Source: Desulfoluna butyratoxydans
Lineage (GTDB): Bacteria > Desulfobacterota > Desulfobacteria > Desulfobacterales > Desulfolunaceae
DNA: 64,000 nt
NCBI RefSeq assembly: GCF_900699765.1
Contig: NZ_CAADHO010000002.1
Coordinates: forward strand, 1-64,000
Reading direction: 5' to 3'
Position 1 is the first letter of the stretch; the number at the start of each line of letters is the position of its first letter. The notes under the pieces are model-generated. The model had not been told where the DNA came from and searched no databases. It saw only the letters and a list, made by a program, of their open reading frames with translations. Positions 22,269 to 30,343 of the stretch are shown piece by piece. The translations under genes were made by a program, and so were the position numbers.

Positions 22269-24122
22269 TTAAAACCCCGGCAGGGCGTTGAACCCGCGCA
22301 GGACCCAGTACGCTCCGGTGAGGAGCAGAAGGATCGCGTTGGCCACAAACCACAGGGGAAGCCCCACCCGGAGGTAGTCCTTGGGCTCCAGGTAACCGGA
22401 GGCGTACACGATGGCGTTGGGAGGCGTGCCGATGATCAGGCAGTAGGCAAAGCTGGATGCAATGGCCGTACTCATGGCCATGAAGGGCAGAAAGGTGGTC
22501 CCGGGATGCACCAGGCCCGCCATGTTCAGGGTAATGGGACCTACGGCCGCTGCGGCCGGTCCATCTGCCATGAGGTTGGTGAGCACGGCGGTGAGCCCGT
22601 TGGAGACCGCCATGAGGGGAAGGCCGGAGTCCATGCCGAAGGGTGCCAGAAAATCGATGACGGTACGGGCCAGCCAGTACGCGGCGCCCGTGGTGTCCAG
22701 GGTCCTGCCGAAGATGATGGCACCGGCGTAGAGCCAGACCACGCCCCAGTCCACCTTTTCATGGTAATCACGCCAGTTCACCACCCCGGTGAGCAGATAG
22801 GCCACGGCACCAGCCACGGCAATGACCCCGATGCCTAAGCGAATGGGGTAGATCCCCAGGTTGTAGAACTCTTTTTCCGTGAACCAGCCGAAGACCATCA
22901 CCAGGAACACCACCAGGGCGATGATCTGCTTGCGGTTCCAGGGCCCCATTTTATGGATCTCTACGCGGAGGTGATCCATGGCCGGAGCCAGGCTGGTGAC
23001 CTGCGGCTTGAAGCGCCAGTTCACGATGAGCCAGGTGATGGGAATCATCACAAAGAGGAAGGGGAAGCAGTAGGTGATCCACTGGAAATACCCGATATCA
23101 AACCCGAACATGTCGGTGAGATACGTCATCATAATGACGTTCCTGGCCCCGCCGGATGGGGCGCCCGGCCCACCGATGTTGCAGGCCATGGCAATGCCGA
23201 TCATCAGCATCTTGGCCAGCTCCGGGTCTTCCGGCACCTCGCTGGTGAGGCTGTTCTGGTAAAGAAGCATGCCGATGGGAAGGAACATGGCAGCCAGGGC
23301 ATGGTCGGAGATAAAGGCAGCCAGGGGCGTAATAATGAGGAAAAAGATGAGGGTGATCCACCGGACGTTGGGCACGGCCAGCTTTTCAAACATCATCAGG
23401 CAGACCCGTTTGTCCACCCCGGTCTTTACAAAGGCCGCGGCAAACATAAGGGAACCCATGATGAACCAGCAGGCATCCGACCAGTAGAGCATGGCCACCT
23501 GCTTTCGGGTCACCACCCCGGTGAACACCAGGATCAGACCGATGCAGAAGGCCACCCCGGGCAGGGGAATGCACTCCGTAAGAAAACAGATCACCACAAA
23601 GACCACCATGGCGATGGCCACCTTGATATGCCAGCTCCCCTTGTCGGCGGCGGCCTTGTCCTTGCCGGCCAGTTCCGCATAGTCAAGGACATCGCGCCTC
23701 TGCTTCAGGGCGCCCTCCATGAGGGCAAGAAACCTGGCGTCGTCCACCTCGTCCCTGATAAAGGCGTGGGCGCGCTTGAAGTTGGCCCCGGCCGCAGGGA
23801 TCTTGTATTTTTTGCACCATTTTTCGTTTCGTTTCAGAAAACGGGCCTTGGTCAGGGCGCCCATGCGCATGTTGCGCTCCATCATCTGGGCCGTGAGAAG
23901 CTGCCACTGGGGCAACTCCGTGCTTTCTGCCCCGAAGAGCTCCTGGCTCAGGTAGGCGATCACCGCCTTGGGGCCCACCTTGTATTCGGCCCCCACATCC
24001 TTCATGCCGCCGGGCGTGGGCATGAGCAGGATCAGAAAAAAAAGGACAACGGGAATGGAGAAGATCTTCCAGTCCACGTACTTGTCATACCCGGTCACCT
24101 TTTGCTTGTCGCGTTCTCCCAT
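22269..24122 (-). CDS. DASS (SLC13)-family transporter with a soluble insertion (DASS1)
   Basis: Sodium-coupled or exchange transporter of the divalent anion:sodium symporter family; the substrate (dicarboxylate, sulfate or sulfonate type) cannot be read from sequence. 617 residues, over 100 longer than usual. After the first membrane helix (about 20-36) comes a charged soluble stretch (about 40-165) before the rest of the membrane domain. The two family signature sites appear as CNIGGPGAPSGGARN and SSFAYCLIIGTPPNAIVY; the first lacks the usual TP/SNT pattern. It begins 15 bases after the receiver gene, with AGGAAGGGGG before the ATG. Confidence 0.9.
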   Translation of the reverse strand: MGERDKQKVTGYDKYVDWKIFSIPVVLFFLILLMPTPGGMKDVGAEYKVGPKAVIAYLSQELFGAESTELPQWQLLTAQMMERNMRMGALTKARFLKRNEKWCKKYKIPAAGANFKRAHAFIRDEVDDARFLALMEGALKQRRDVLDYAELAGKDKAAADKGSWHIKVAIAMVVFVVICFLTECIPLPGVAFCIGLILVFTGVVTRKQVAMLYWSDACWFIMGSLMFAAAFVKTGVDKRVCLMMFEKLAVPNVRWITLIFFLIITPLAAFISDHALAAMFLPIGMLLYQNSLTSEVPEDPELAKMLMIGIAMACNIGGPGAPSGGARNVIMMTYLTDMFGFDIGYFQWITYCFPFLFVMIPITWLIVNWRFKPQVTSLAPAMDHLRVEIHKMGPWNRKQIIALVVFLVMVFGWFTEKEFYNLGIYPIRLGIGVIAVAGAVAYLLTGVVNWRDYHEKVDWGVVWLYAGAIIFGRTLDTTGAAYWLARTVIDFLAPFGMDSGLPLMAVSNGLTAVLTNLMADGPAAAAVGPITLNMAGLVHPGTTFLPFMAMSTAIASSFAYCLIIGTPPNAIVYASGYLEPKDYLRVGLPLWFVANAILLLLTGAYWVLRGFNALPGF

Positions 24123-24137
24123 GAGTATTCCCCCTTC

Positions 24138-24602
24138 CTAGGCGTCGATATCCGACCCCTGCTGCTTCATGATATCCCTCGGGCTCTGCATGCTTCGTTC
24201 AAGCATGGCCAACCGAATCTTCTCCGCATGCCGTCGGTACGAATCCCAGGCCTCGCTGACCTTGCCCCAGAGCAGGTCGATGTCCGCCGGTTTCACCAGG
24301 TAATCAAAGGCCCCGGCCTTCAACCCTTCCACCGCCGAATCCACGGTACCGTGGCCCGTCAGCAGGATCACCTCCACCAGGGGATGGCTCTTTCGTATGG
24401 CACGAAAGGTTTCATGGCCGTCCATGCCGGGCATCTTCACATCCAGGACCACCACGTGGACCGGGTCTCTGGACAGCACGGACAGGGCCTCCATCCCGGA
24501 GCCGGCTGTCAGCACGGTGCACCCCTTGCGGGCCAGAAGCCGTGAGGTGGTTTCGAGGTAACGGGGCTCGTCGTCCACGAGCAACACATAAAGAGTATCC
24601 AT
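24138..24602 (-). CDS. single-domain response regulator with C-terminal tail
   Basis: 154 residues. Receiver domain with acidic pair D10/D11, phospho-acceptor D54 (VVLDVKMPGMDG), T82 and K104, followed by a 30-residue charged helical tail (RRHAEKIRLAMLERSMQSPRDIMKQQG) without a DNA-binding fold. It is first in the operon behind the sigma-54 promoter and directly precedes DASS1. AGGAGGAG precedes the ATG. A like-built receiver at 38465 precedes DASS2. It probably acts by protein contact or in a phosphorelay. Confidence 0.9.
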   Translation of the reverse strand: MDTLYVLLVDDEPRYLETTSRLLARKGCTVLTAGSGMEALSVLSRDPVHVVVLDVKMPGMDGHETFRAIRKSHPLVEVILLTGHGTVDSAVEGLKAGAFDYLVKPADIDLLWGKVSEAWDSYRRHAEKIRLAMLERSMQSPRDIMKQQGSDIDA

Positions 24603-24675
24603 TCACTCCTCCTCAATTAATCTAAGGTTCTTCATTCCCAAACGAATGCCTTAAAGATTGACTCTCACGAGGAAA

Positions 24676-24691
24676 TGCACGGGACATGCCA
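24676..24691 (-). promoter_or_regulatory. sigma-54 (-24/-12) promoter of the receiver-DASS1 operon
   Basis: Minus strand TGGCATGTCCCGTGCA against the consensus TGGCACGNNNNTTGCA: GG and GC are exactly 10 apart and nearly all conserved bases match. The predicted start is about 60 bases before the receiver ATG (24602). Confidence 0.78.
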
Positions 24692-24716
24692 AGTCAGACA
24701 GACGCGCCAACAAACT

Positions 24717-24741
24717 GTTTTAAAAGACGATTTATAAAACA
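24717..24741. promoter_or_regulatory. inverted repeat upstream of the sigma-54 promoter
   Basis: TGTTTTA (24717-24723) and TAAAACA (24735-24741), 11 bases apart, centre to centre 18 bases, 26 bases upstream of the -24 element. It could be an activator half-site pair, though it is close to the promoter for a typical enhancer. Confidence 0.4.
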
Positions 24742-24770
24742 CCCTCCAAGATTATCCCGTTGTATTGTCA

Positions 24771-24857
24771 GCCCGGTTTACAAGGTGTCGGGCAATGTAA
24801 AAACCGGGCATAAAAAAACCCCGGCCACGTCCTCATGTAAGAGGTCATGTACCGGGG
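24771..24857 (-). terminator. tandem hairpins terminating the upstream histidine kinase gene
   Basis: Minus strand: CCCCGG (24857-24852) and CCGGGG (24824-24819) followed by seven T residues form an intrinsic terminator. A second imperfect stem (arms 24771-24782 and 24796-24809, GCCCGGTTTACA against TGTAAAAACCGGGC) follows. They isolate the sigma-54-dependent DASS1 operon from the kinase gene. Confidence 0.8.
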
Positions 24858-24910
24858 CCTGAAATGTTTAATGGATGAAACCCGATTGATGTGAGCAGAG
24901 GGCAAATCGC

Positions 24911-24954
24911 AATGGCAATAAGCTTTCGAGGTGGCTCACCTCGCCGCCGGAGGC
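24911..24954. repeat. partial copy of the repeat family (B hairpin, inverted)
   Basis: Hairpin CGAGGTG/CACCTCG (24927-24943) directly abuts boundary CCGCCGGAGGC (24944-24954). The preceding bases (GGCAATAAGCTTT, from about 24915) match the copy at 33528-33567. It lies just past the 3' end of the kinase gene. Confidence 0.8.
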
Positions 24955-24965
24955 ACGCTTTTACG

Positions 24966-26642
24966 TCATTGTTCGAGGTGGCGAGGCAGGGAGATGGTGA
25001 ACACAGAGCCCTCACCCACGGTGCTGGAGACATGAATGCGCCCGCCCATGCCCTCGATGATGCCGAAGCAGACCGAGAGCCCCAGGCCCGTACCGGAACC
25101 CGGGGGCTTGGTGGTGAAGAAGGGGGAAAAAATCTTGGAACGGGTCTCTTCGTCCATGCCGCTGCCGTTGTCCGACACGTCCACGCACACGGTGTCGACC
25201 TCCTCACGCACCGCCACGCTGACCTTGCCCCCGCAGCTGCCGTGGCGGGCTTCCACGGCATCCAGGGCGTTGTTGATAAGATTGAGGAACACCTGCTGGA
25301 GCCGCGAGGGGTCTCCCCAGACCCGGCTGCCGTTTTCCGGCACCTCCGTGAGGAACTGCACCCCGCTCACCTCGGCCCTGGAGCGGACCATCTTGGCCAC
25401 GTCGGCAAGGAAGTCCCCCATGACCACAGCCTGGTCCCGGGTGGTGCTCTTGCGACCGAAGTTGAGGACCGACCGGGTGATGTCCGAGCAGCGCCCGATC
25501 TGAAGACGCATCTGGTCCAGGGACTCCCGGATCATGCCCACCTCCTCGGTGCCCTCCTCCACGTCACGGACGGTCTCGGCCATGTAGGCCAGCTCGCTTT
25601 GCATCACCTGCAGGGGGTTGTTGATCTCATGGGCAAACCCTGCGGCCATCTCCCCCAGCTCGGCCAGACGGGCCGCGCGATAGAGCTGCTCTTCCAGGTG
25701 CACGGCCGCGTCGTCGCTTCGCCGGATCCGGGAGACGATGCGGGTGGTCAGCCCGTAGCCCACGCCCAGAAGCGCCCCGCTGCCAGCCACCATCACGGCA
25801 AAGATCACCAGATAGATACGCATGCGGTTCTCAAAGGCCTCACGGGTATCCTGCACCACCACCAGCCGCCAGGGCTTTTCCGTAAGCCGCACCGAGGCAA
25901 AGACACGCTTGACCCCGTCCCGGCAGGCAATGACCCGGGCACCGGCCCAGCCGTCTCCCATGACGTAGGCGTCGCTGTCCGGGTCCTTTTCCATGAGCTT
26001 GCCCCTGGAGGGGCGAATGCTCTGATACACGCCCTCGTCGTTCAGGAGAAAGGCCTCTCCGGTCTGGCCGATGCGCACCTCACCGGTGACGGCCTGGAAC
26101 ACGTCGGTATCAATGGTGGCCCTCAGCACCCAGGGACGCCCTGCCCCTTGAGCACGCACCGCCACCACCACATGGGGGGTCTTGCGGAAACCGGTGAATA
26201 CATCGCTGATCCAGGAGCCGGTGGCCATGGTCTTGCGAAACCAGAACTCCTCCTGATAGTCGATGCCCTCCAGACGGTAAGGCCCGGTGTAGGCCACGTG
26301 GACCCCGGCCTCGTCAAACACCCCCAGGTCCATGAAAGCCCCGGAGCTGGCCTGGAGATTCCCGAAGGCCGTCTCCAGATTCTCAGGGGAGGACAACGCC
26401 TCAAAGGAAGAGATGGAGGCCAGGAGCGCCAGGTCGGCACGCCGCTCGTTTAAAAAGGAGTCCACCATCATGCCGTGGTCCCGGGCCGTCTGGGAGATCC
26501 GAGCCATGATGCTTTTTTCCATGGCCCCGGAAAAGAGGATGGCCCCCACCACCAGCAACACCAGAAACGGCACCAAAGGGACGATCGTCATGTTGCCGAG
26601 AATAAACCGCGCGATCTTCCGATCGTATGCCCTGCCTGTCAT
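24966..26642 (-). CDS. membrane-bound sensor histidine kinase
   Basis: About 558 residues. Membrane helix at about 15-38, an extracytoplasmic sensor (about 40-285, Cache-like: DLGVFDEAGVHVAYTGPYRLEGIDYQEEFWF and WVLRATIDTDVF), second helix (YLVIFAVMVAGSGALLGVGYGL), then HisKA with H-box FAHEINNPLQVM and an ATPase domain with N box QQVFLNLINNALDAV and G boxes DNGSGMDEE and GSGTGLGLS. I start at the second ATG (26642), 5 bases after AAGGAGG. A longer frame to 26759 is translated repeat sequence and was dropped. Partner candidates are the receiver proteins nearby. Confidence 0.92.
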   Translation of the reverse strand: MTGRAYDRKIARFILGNMTIVPLVPFLVLLVVGAILFSGAMEKSIMARISQTARDHGMMVDSFLNERRADLALLASISSFEALSSPENLETAFGNLQASSGAFMDLGVFDEAGVHVAYTGPYRLEGIDYQEEFWFRKTMATGSWISDVFTGFRKTPHVVVAVRAQGAGRPWVLRATIDTDVFQAVTGEVRIGQTGEAFLLNDEGVYQSIRPSRGKLMEKDPDSDAYVMGDGWAGARVIACRDGVKRVFASVRLTEKPWRLVVVQDTREAFENRMRIYLVIFAVMVAGSGALLGVGYGLTTRIVSRIRRSDDAAVHLEEQLYRAARLAELGEMAAGFAHEINNPLQVMQSELAYMAETVRDVEEGTEEVGMIRESLDQMRLQIGRCSDITRSVLNFGRKSTTRDQAVVMGDFLADVAKMVRSRAEVSGVQFLTEVPENGSRVWGDPSRLQQVFLNLINNALDAVEARHGSCGGKVSVAVREEVDTVCVDVSDNGSGMDEETRSKIFSPFFTTKPPGSGTGLGLSVCFGIIEGMGGRIHVSSTVGEGSVFTISLPRHLEQ

Positions 26643-26669
26643 CATCGCCTCCTTCTCTGGAGAAAAAAC

Positions 26670-26749
26670 GCCTCCGGCGGCAAGGTGAGCCACCTTGAAA
26701 GCTGGTTGCGGATGCGCTTTGCCCCTCGTTCCTCGGGTCAAATCACATA
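26670..26749. repeat. partial copy of the repeat family (B hairpin plus constant-loop stem)
   Basis: Boundary GCCTCCGGCGG (26670-26680) abuts CAAGGTG/CACCTTG (26681-26697). Then comes the constant-loop stem in inverted sense: arms 26711-26725 and 26735-26749 around TCGTTCCTC (26726-26734, inverse of GAGGAACGA). It lies between the kinase start and the next copy. Confidence 0.8.
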
Positions 26750-26782
26750 CGCCTTTCAAAAAAAATTGTAACTATTCAGCTT

Positions 26783-26940
26783 GCCTCCGGCGGGTCGCTT
26801 TTTTGAAAAAAAGCTCCGCAAAAAACGTTCCCGAAAATGGCAAACTACCAAAATTGGTTCGGCGAAGCCTGGAAAGACTTACTAAAAACCTGTTTATCAA
26901 ACTTTTCAAAAGTTTGGCCCCCGGCAGGGCCGCCGGAGGC
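26783..26940. repeat. complete repeat element (C and D arms), 158 bp
   Basis: Starts with GCCTCCGGCGG (26783-26793) and ends with CCGCCGGAGGC (26930-26940). The left arm (C) reads GTCGCTTTTTTG then AAAAAAAGCTCCGCAAAAAACG; the right arm (D) carries the palindrome CAAACTTTTCAAAAGTTTG and GGCCCCCGGCAGGGCC. It separates the 3' end of the sigma-54 regulator from the next kinase gene. Confidence 0.85.
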
Positions 26941-26954
26941 AAGCTTTTCCATTT

Positions 26955-28415
26955 TTACTGCTTTGCCGGATCCTCTGTGTCTCCGGCATTGATGCGAGCG
27001 CCCACGGTGATGCCGTACTTGTCCATGCGGGCGTGGAGGGTGGGCCGTGAGATTCCCAGAAGCCGTGCGGCCTGGGAGCGGTTGCCCTCGGTGGCGGCCA
27101 GGGCTTCGGAAAGGATCACCCGGGAGCACTCGTCCAGGAGGCGTTCGAACAGGTCGTCTTCCCGCCGTTCCAGGCGCCCCCTGACCCAGCGGCGGATGAT
27201 CTCCTCCGGGTCCTTCCAGGGATCCTCGGAAACAACATCCTGACCGAGGCTTCGTGCGATGCTCTCCTGGGTAATGGCCCCGCCCCGATGAAAAATAAGC
27301 AGCTTCTGGATCACGTTGGAGAGCTCCCTCACGTTGCCGGGCCACTCATAGCTTCCCAGGAGCTTCAGCCCTTCCTGGCTGATGCCGGGGTTGGCCATGC
27401 CCAGTTCCAGGGCGTGGCGCCGGAGAAAGTAGTCGGTGAGAAGGGCAATGTCCCCTTTGCGCTCCCGTAAAGGGGGCAACGCAAGGGTCACCACTTTGAG
27501 GCGGTAGTAGATGTCTTCTCGAAACCGCCCCTCCTTGATGGCCCCTTCCAGGTCCCGGTTGGTGGCGGCGATGATCCGCACGTCCACAGGAATGGTCTCC
27601 CGGCCCCCGATGCGCTCGATGCTCCGCTCCTGAAGCAGGCGCAGGATCTTGGTCTGGAGCTCCAGGGGCATGTCCCCGATCTCGTCTAAAAAAAGGGTCC
27701 CGCCGTTGGCCTGCTCGATCTTGCCGATCTTCCGGTGGGTGGCTCCGGTAAAGGCCCCCCGCTCGTAGCCAAAAAGTTCACTCTCCAGAAGGGTCTCGGG
27801 TATGGCCACGCAGTTGATCACCACAAAGGGCCGCCCGCTCCGGTTGCTGTGCTGGTAGATGGCCCGGGCCGCAAGCTCCTTGCCCGTACCGGACTCGCCC
27901 CGGATCAGCACGGTGGCGTCGCTTGCCGCCACACGGCCAATGGACTTATACACCTCCTGCATGGCCGGGCTGATCCCCACAATGCTCTCTTCATCCCCTC
28001 CGGGCACGGCGCCTGCCCCGGTGCCCCCCAAGGTCACGGTGGACTTCATGAAGCGCCCCGCCTCGGCCGCCTGACCAATGAGACGCAGCAATGCTGGAAT
28101 ATCAAAGGGCTTGAGCACGTAATCAAAGGCCCCCATCTTGGTGGCCTTGATGGCGGTTTCCGTGGTGCCGTAAGCGGTCATCACAATAACCGGCATCAGG
28201 CTCGCCACCTCCTTGAGACGCCCAAACAGCTCCAGCCCCCCCATGCCGGGCATCTTCATGTCGATGATGGCAAGGTCCGGCTTCAAGCGCTTGGCAAGTT
28301 CAATGCCCTCAAGGCCGTTGGCCGCGCTGTGCACCCGGTACCCCTCGGCCGCAAGCAGCTTTTCAAAGGACGCCCGCAACGAGTCGTCGTCGTCCACAAT
28401 AAGAATGGTAACCAT
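26955..28415 (-). CDS. sigma-54-dependent response regulator (NtrC family)
   Basis: 486 residues. Receiver domain (about 1-120) with phospho-acceptor D52 (IIDMKMPGMGG); AAA+ domain (about 155-390) with Walker A GESGTGKE, sigma-54 contact loop GAFTGA and Walker B LFLDEIGDM; C-terminal Fis-type helix-turn-helix (NRSQAARLLGISRPTLHARMDKYGI). It should activate -24/-12 promoters on phosphorylation, probably those of the two DASS operons here. The ATG at 28415 follows TAAGGAGCAAT; 16 extra upstream codons are repeat-derived. The cognate kinase is likely one of its neighbours at 24966 or 28854. Confidence 0.95.
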   Translation of the reverse strand: MVTILIVDDDDSLRASFEKLLAAEGYRVHSAANGLEGIELAKRLKPDLAIIDMKMPGMGGLELFGRLKEVASLMPVIVMTAYGTTETAIKATKMGAFDYVLKPFDIPALLRLIGQAAEAGRFMKSTVTLGGTGAGAVPGGDEESIVGISPAMQEVYKSIGRVAASDATVLIRGESGTGKELAARAIYQHSNRSGRPFVVINCVAIPETLLESELFGYERGAFTGATHRKIGKIEQANGGTLFLDEIGDMPLELQTKILRLLQERSIERIGGRETIPVDVRIIAATNRDLEGAIKEGRFREDIYYRLKVVTLALPPLRERKGDIALLTDYFLRRHALELGMANPGISQEGLKLLGSYEWPGNVRELSNVIQKLLIFHRGGAITQESIARSLGQDVVSEDPWKDPEEIIRRWVRGRLERREDDLFERLLDECSRVILSEALAATEGNRSQAARLLGISRPTLHARMDKYGITVGARINAGDTEDPAKQ

Positions 28416-28438
28416 ATTGCTCCTTATTTTAAGGAATA

Positions 28439-28833
28439 GCCTCCGGCGGCAAGGTGGGGGCACCTTGAAACCCTATGGCGAATGCATGAATGCCGCCGCT
28501 ATGCTGCCGTTTTAGGGGCATTCGCACGACGGATGACATAATGCGATCGCCCCTGCAAGAGAGACCCGTCTCATATTTCTAAAAAACAAACTCGGAGCTT
28601 TTCGTATTGAATTGGCTTTCACCCGAATACCTCCAGCCCCCTGCCGGGAAACAACCTATAAAAAAGATTTACACATATTTTTTAAAGATCTCACACGTTG
28701 ATCTTCACCATGAAATCAAGTTTCATTCTCCACGGGCAAAGCCCATCAGCGAATGTGATCGGCCTGAGGAACGAGGGCCGGGAACATTCGCGACCCTTGG
28801 GTCAAGGGGCTTTAGCCCCTTGCCGCCGGAGGC
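28439..28833. repeat. long composite of the repeat family (B arm ... A arm), 395 bp
   Basis: GCCTCCGGCGG (28439-28449) abuts CAAGGTG/CACCTTG (28450-28467). The other end has a small hairpin (from 28731), the constant-loop stem GCGAATGT (28749-28756)/ACATTCGC (28784-28791) with loop TGAGGAACGA (28765-28774), hairpin CAAGGGGC/GCCCCTTG (28803-28822) and CCGCCGGAGGC (28823-28833). The middle (28468-28730) is ordinary sequence that must hold the promoter of the sigma-54 regulator and includes AGGGGC/GCCCCT (28514-28554). Confidence 0.75.
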
Positions 28834-28853
28834 GTTTTTCCATGCACGTTCCC

Positions 28854-30326
28854 CTATTTTTTTTCTTCGCTGTCCATGGGCAGGTAGACCACAAAGGTGG
28901 TGCCTTTGCCCTGGACGGAGTCCACGTCGATCCAGCCACCGTGGTTTTCGATGATGCGCTGGGAGATGGGCAGGCCCAGGCCGGTGCCGTCCTCCCGGGT
29001 GGTAAAAAACGGTTGGAACACCTGTTCAAGTTCCTCTTCGGGGATGCCGCACCCGGTATCGGCAAAGGAGATCTCCGCCAGGCCCGCGCCGTCGGTCTCG
29101 GAGACCACGCGTTCGGTGATCACGATGCGGCCTCCGCCGCCCATGGCTTTGCAGGCGTTTTCCATGAAGTTGACGAAGGCTTCCTTGAGCTGCTCGGGGT
29201 CACAGGTCACGTTGGGCAGGGGCTTTTCGCGCTTGACCTCCACGGTGACTTCGTAGGAGCGGAGGCGATGGGAGAGGAGTTGGAGGACCCGGTCCACCAC
29301 GGTGGAGGGGCTTTCCAGCTGCATGGCCAGACGCGGGGGGCGGGAAAACTCCAGGAAGTTCTGGACGATGGTGTCCACCTGGCCGATCTCCCGTGTGATC
29401 ACCTGGAAATCCTCCTCCTGCTCCCGTGTAAGGGGCAGGGACCGATTCAGGGAGAAGAGACGCATCTTTACCGAGGTCATGGGATTGCGGATGCTGTGGG
29501 CCATGCCCGCGGCCAGTTTCCCCACCAGCACCATCTTCTCGGCCATGAGCAGGTTCTCCCGGCTCCGGGCCAGTTCGGTGTGGGCTTCTCCGGCGCTGCG
29601 GATGAGGTTCTCGATGCGGTGGGTCACGGCCTTGACCTCATTGGGCTCCATGAGGGCCAGTTCACCCGCCTCTTCCCGGGCCAGGCGACGCAGGGGAGCC
29701 AAAACCTGGCGTCCCAGCATCAGGGTCAGGACGCCCCCTAAGCCGGTTACAAACACAAGGGCCGCCACCGTGACCCAGCGCAGCTGCTCGGCCCGGGCGT
29801 GCACAGCCTGGCGCGCGGCAAAAAGCTCTTCCTCATGGGCCTTTTTGTACGCCTCGCAGTGATCAAGGATCTTGAAGAACTGATCCCTCACCCCGGCATG
29901 GGCCTCTCCCCCGGCGATTTCGTCCCCGTTGATGTAAAGGCCCAGGGCCTTGTCCTTGGCCGCCACATAGAGGTCATACGCATCTCCGATGGACGCAAGG
30001 GTATCCCGCTCCTCAGCAGTTCCGGCAAAACCCTGGGCCCGCTCCAGCCGCATGCGAAACAGCTGCCGGTACTCCCCCAGGCGCTGGAGCCATTCGGGGT
30101 TTCTGTCCATGACATAATAGGACATGAACCCCTTTTGGTTCACCAGGGCCGTTTCCAGTGCCTCGGCCGCCTGGTACGCCGCCACCGAGTCGCTTACCAT
30201 GCCTTCGATGAGGCGATCCACCCGGTAGGTATTCCATATCATCACCCCGCCACAGGCCATGGTCACGGCCACCATCAGGGCCACAATGGATGTCGTCTTT
30301 GTTCGCAGACTCAAAAAACCCGGCAT
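28854..30326 (-). CDS. sensor histidine kinase with four-helix periplasmic sensor
   Basis: About 490 residues. Membrane helices near 12-32 and 190-212 enclose an all-helical sensor of about 155 residues that looks like a four-helix bundle. A HAMP-like linker follows, then a HisKA domain with H-box AAGMAHSIRNPMTSVKMRL (SIRNP replacing the more usual EINNP), N box EAFVNFMENACKAMG and G boxes DTGCGIPEEE and GTGLGLPIS. The ATG at 30326 is preceded by AAGGAGG; 14 upstream codons overlap the previous gene and were excluded. It is 17 bases after the cytidylate-kinase-like gene and probably co-transcribed. Confidence 0.92.
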   Translation of the reverse strand: MPGFLSLRTKTTSIVALMVAVTMACGGVMIWNTYRVDRLIEGMVSDSVAAYQAAEALETALVNQKGFMSYYVMDRNPEWLQRLGEYRQLFRMRLERAQGFAGTAEERDTLASIGDAYDLYVAAKDKALGLYINGDEIAGGEAHAGVRDQFFKILDHCEAYKKAHEEELFAARQAVHARAEQLRWVTVAALVFVTGLGGVLTLMLGRQVLAPLRRLAREEAGELALMEPNEVKAVTHRIENLIRSAGEAHTELARSRENLLMAEKMVLVGKLAAGMAHSIRNPMTSVKMRLFSLNRSLPLTREQEEDFQVITREIGQVDTIVQNFLEFSRPPRLAMQLESPSTVVDRVLQLLSHRLRSYEVTVEVKREKPLPNVTCDPEQLKEAFVNFMENACKAMGGGGRIVITERVVSETDGAGLAEISFADTGCGIPEEELEQVFQPFFTTREDGTGLGLPISQRIIENHGGWIDVDSVQGKGTTFVVYLPMDSEEKK

Positions 30327-30343
30327 CCTTCTTTCCTCCTTGC

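Noticed and set aside
26643-26759. N-terminal extension of the histidine kinase frame.
   Set aside because: It is translation of the intergenic repeat (CAAGGTG hairpin and boundary); AAGGAGG before the inner ATG marks the real start. The same applies to frames running into repeats near 28463 and 50709.
28476-28492. Weak -24/-12-like match on the minus strand before the sigma-54 response regulator.
   Set aside because: Only GG and TGCA fit, and it lies in repeat-family DNA; too weak to call autoregulation.
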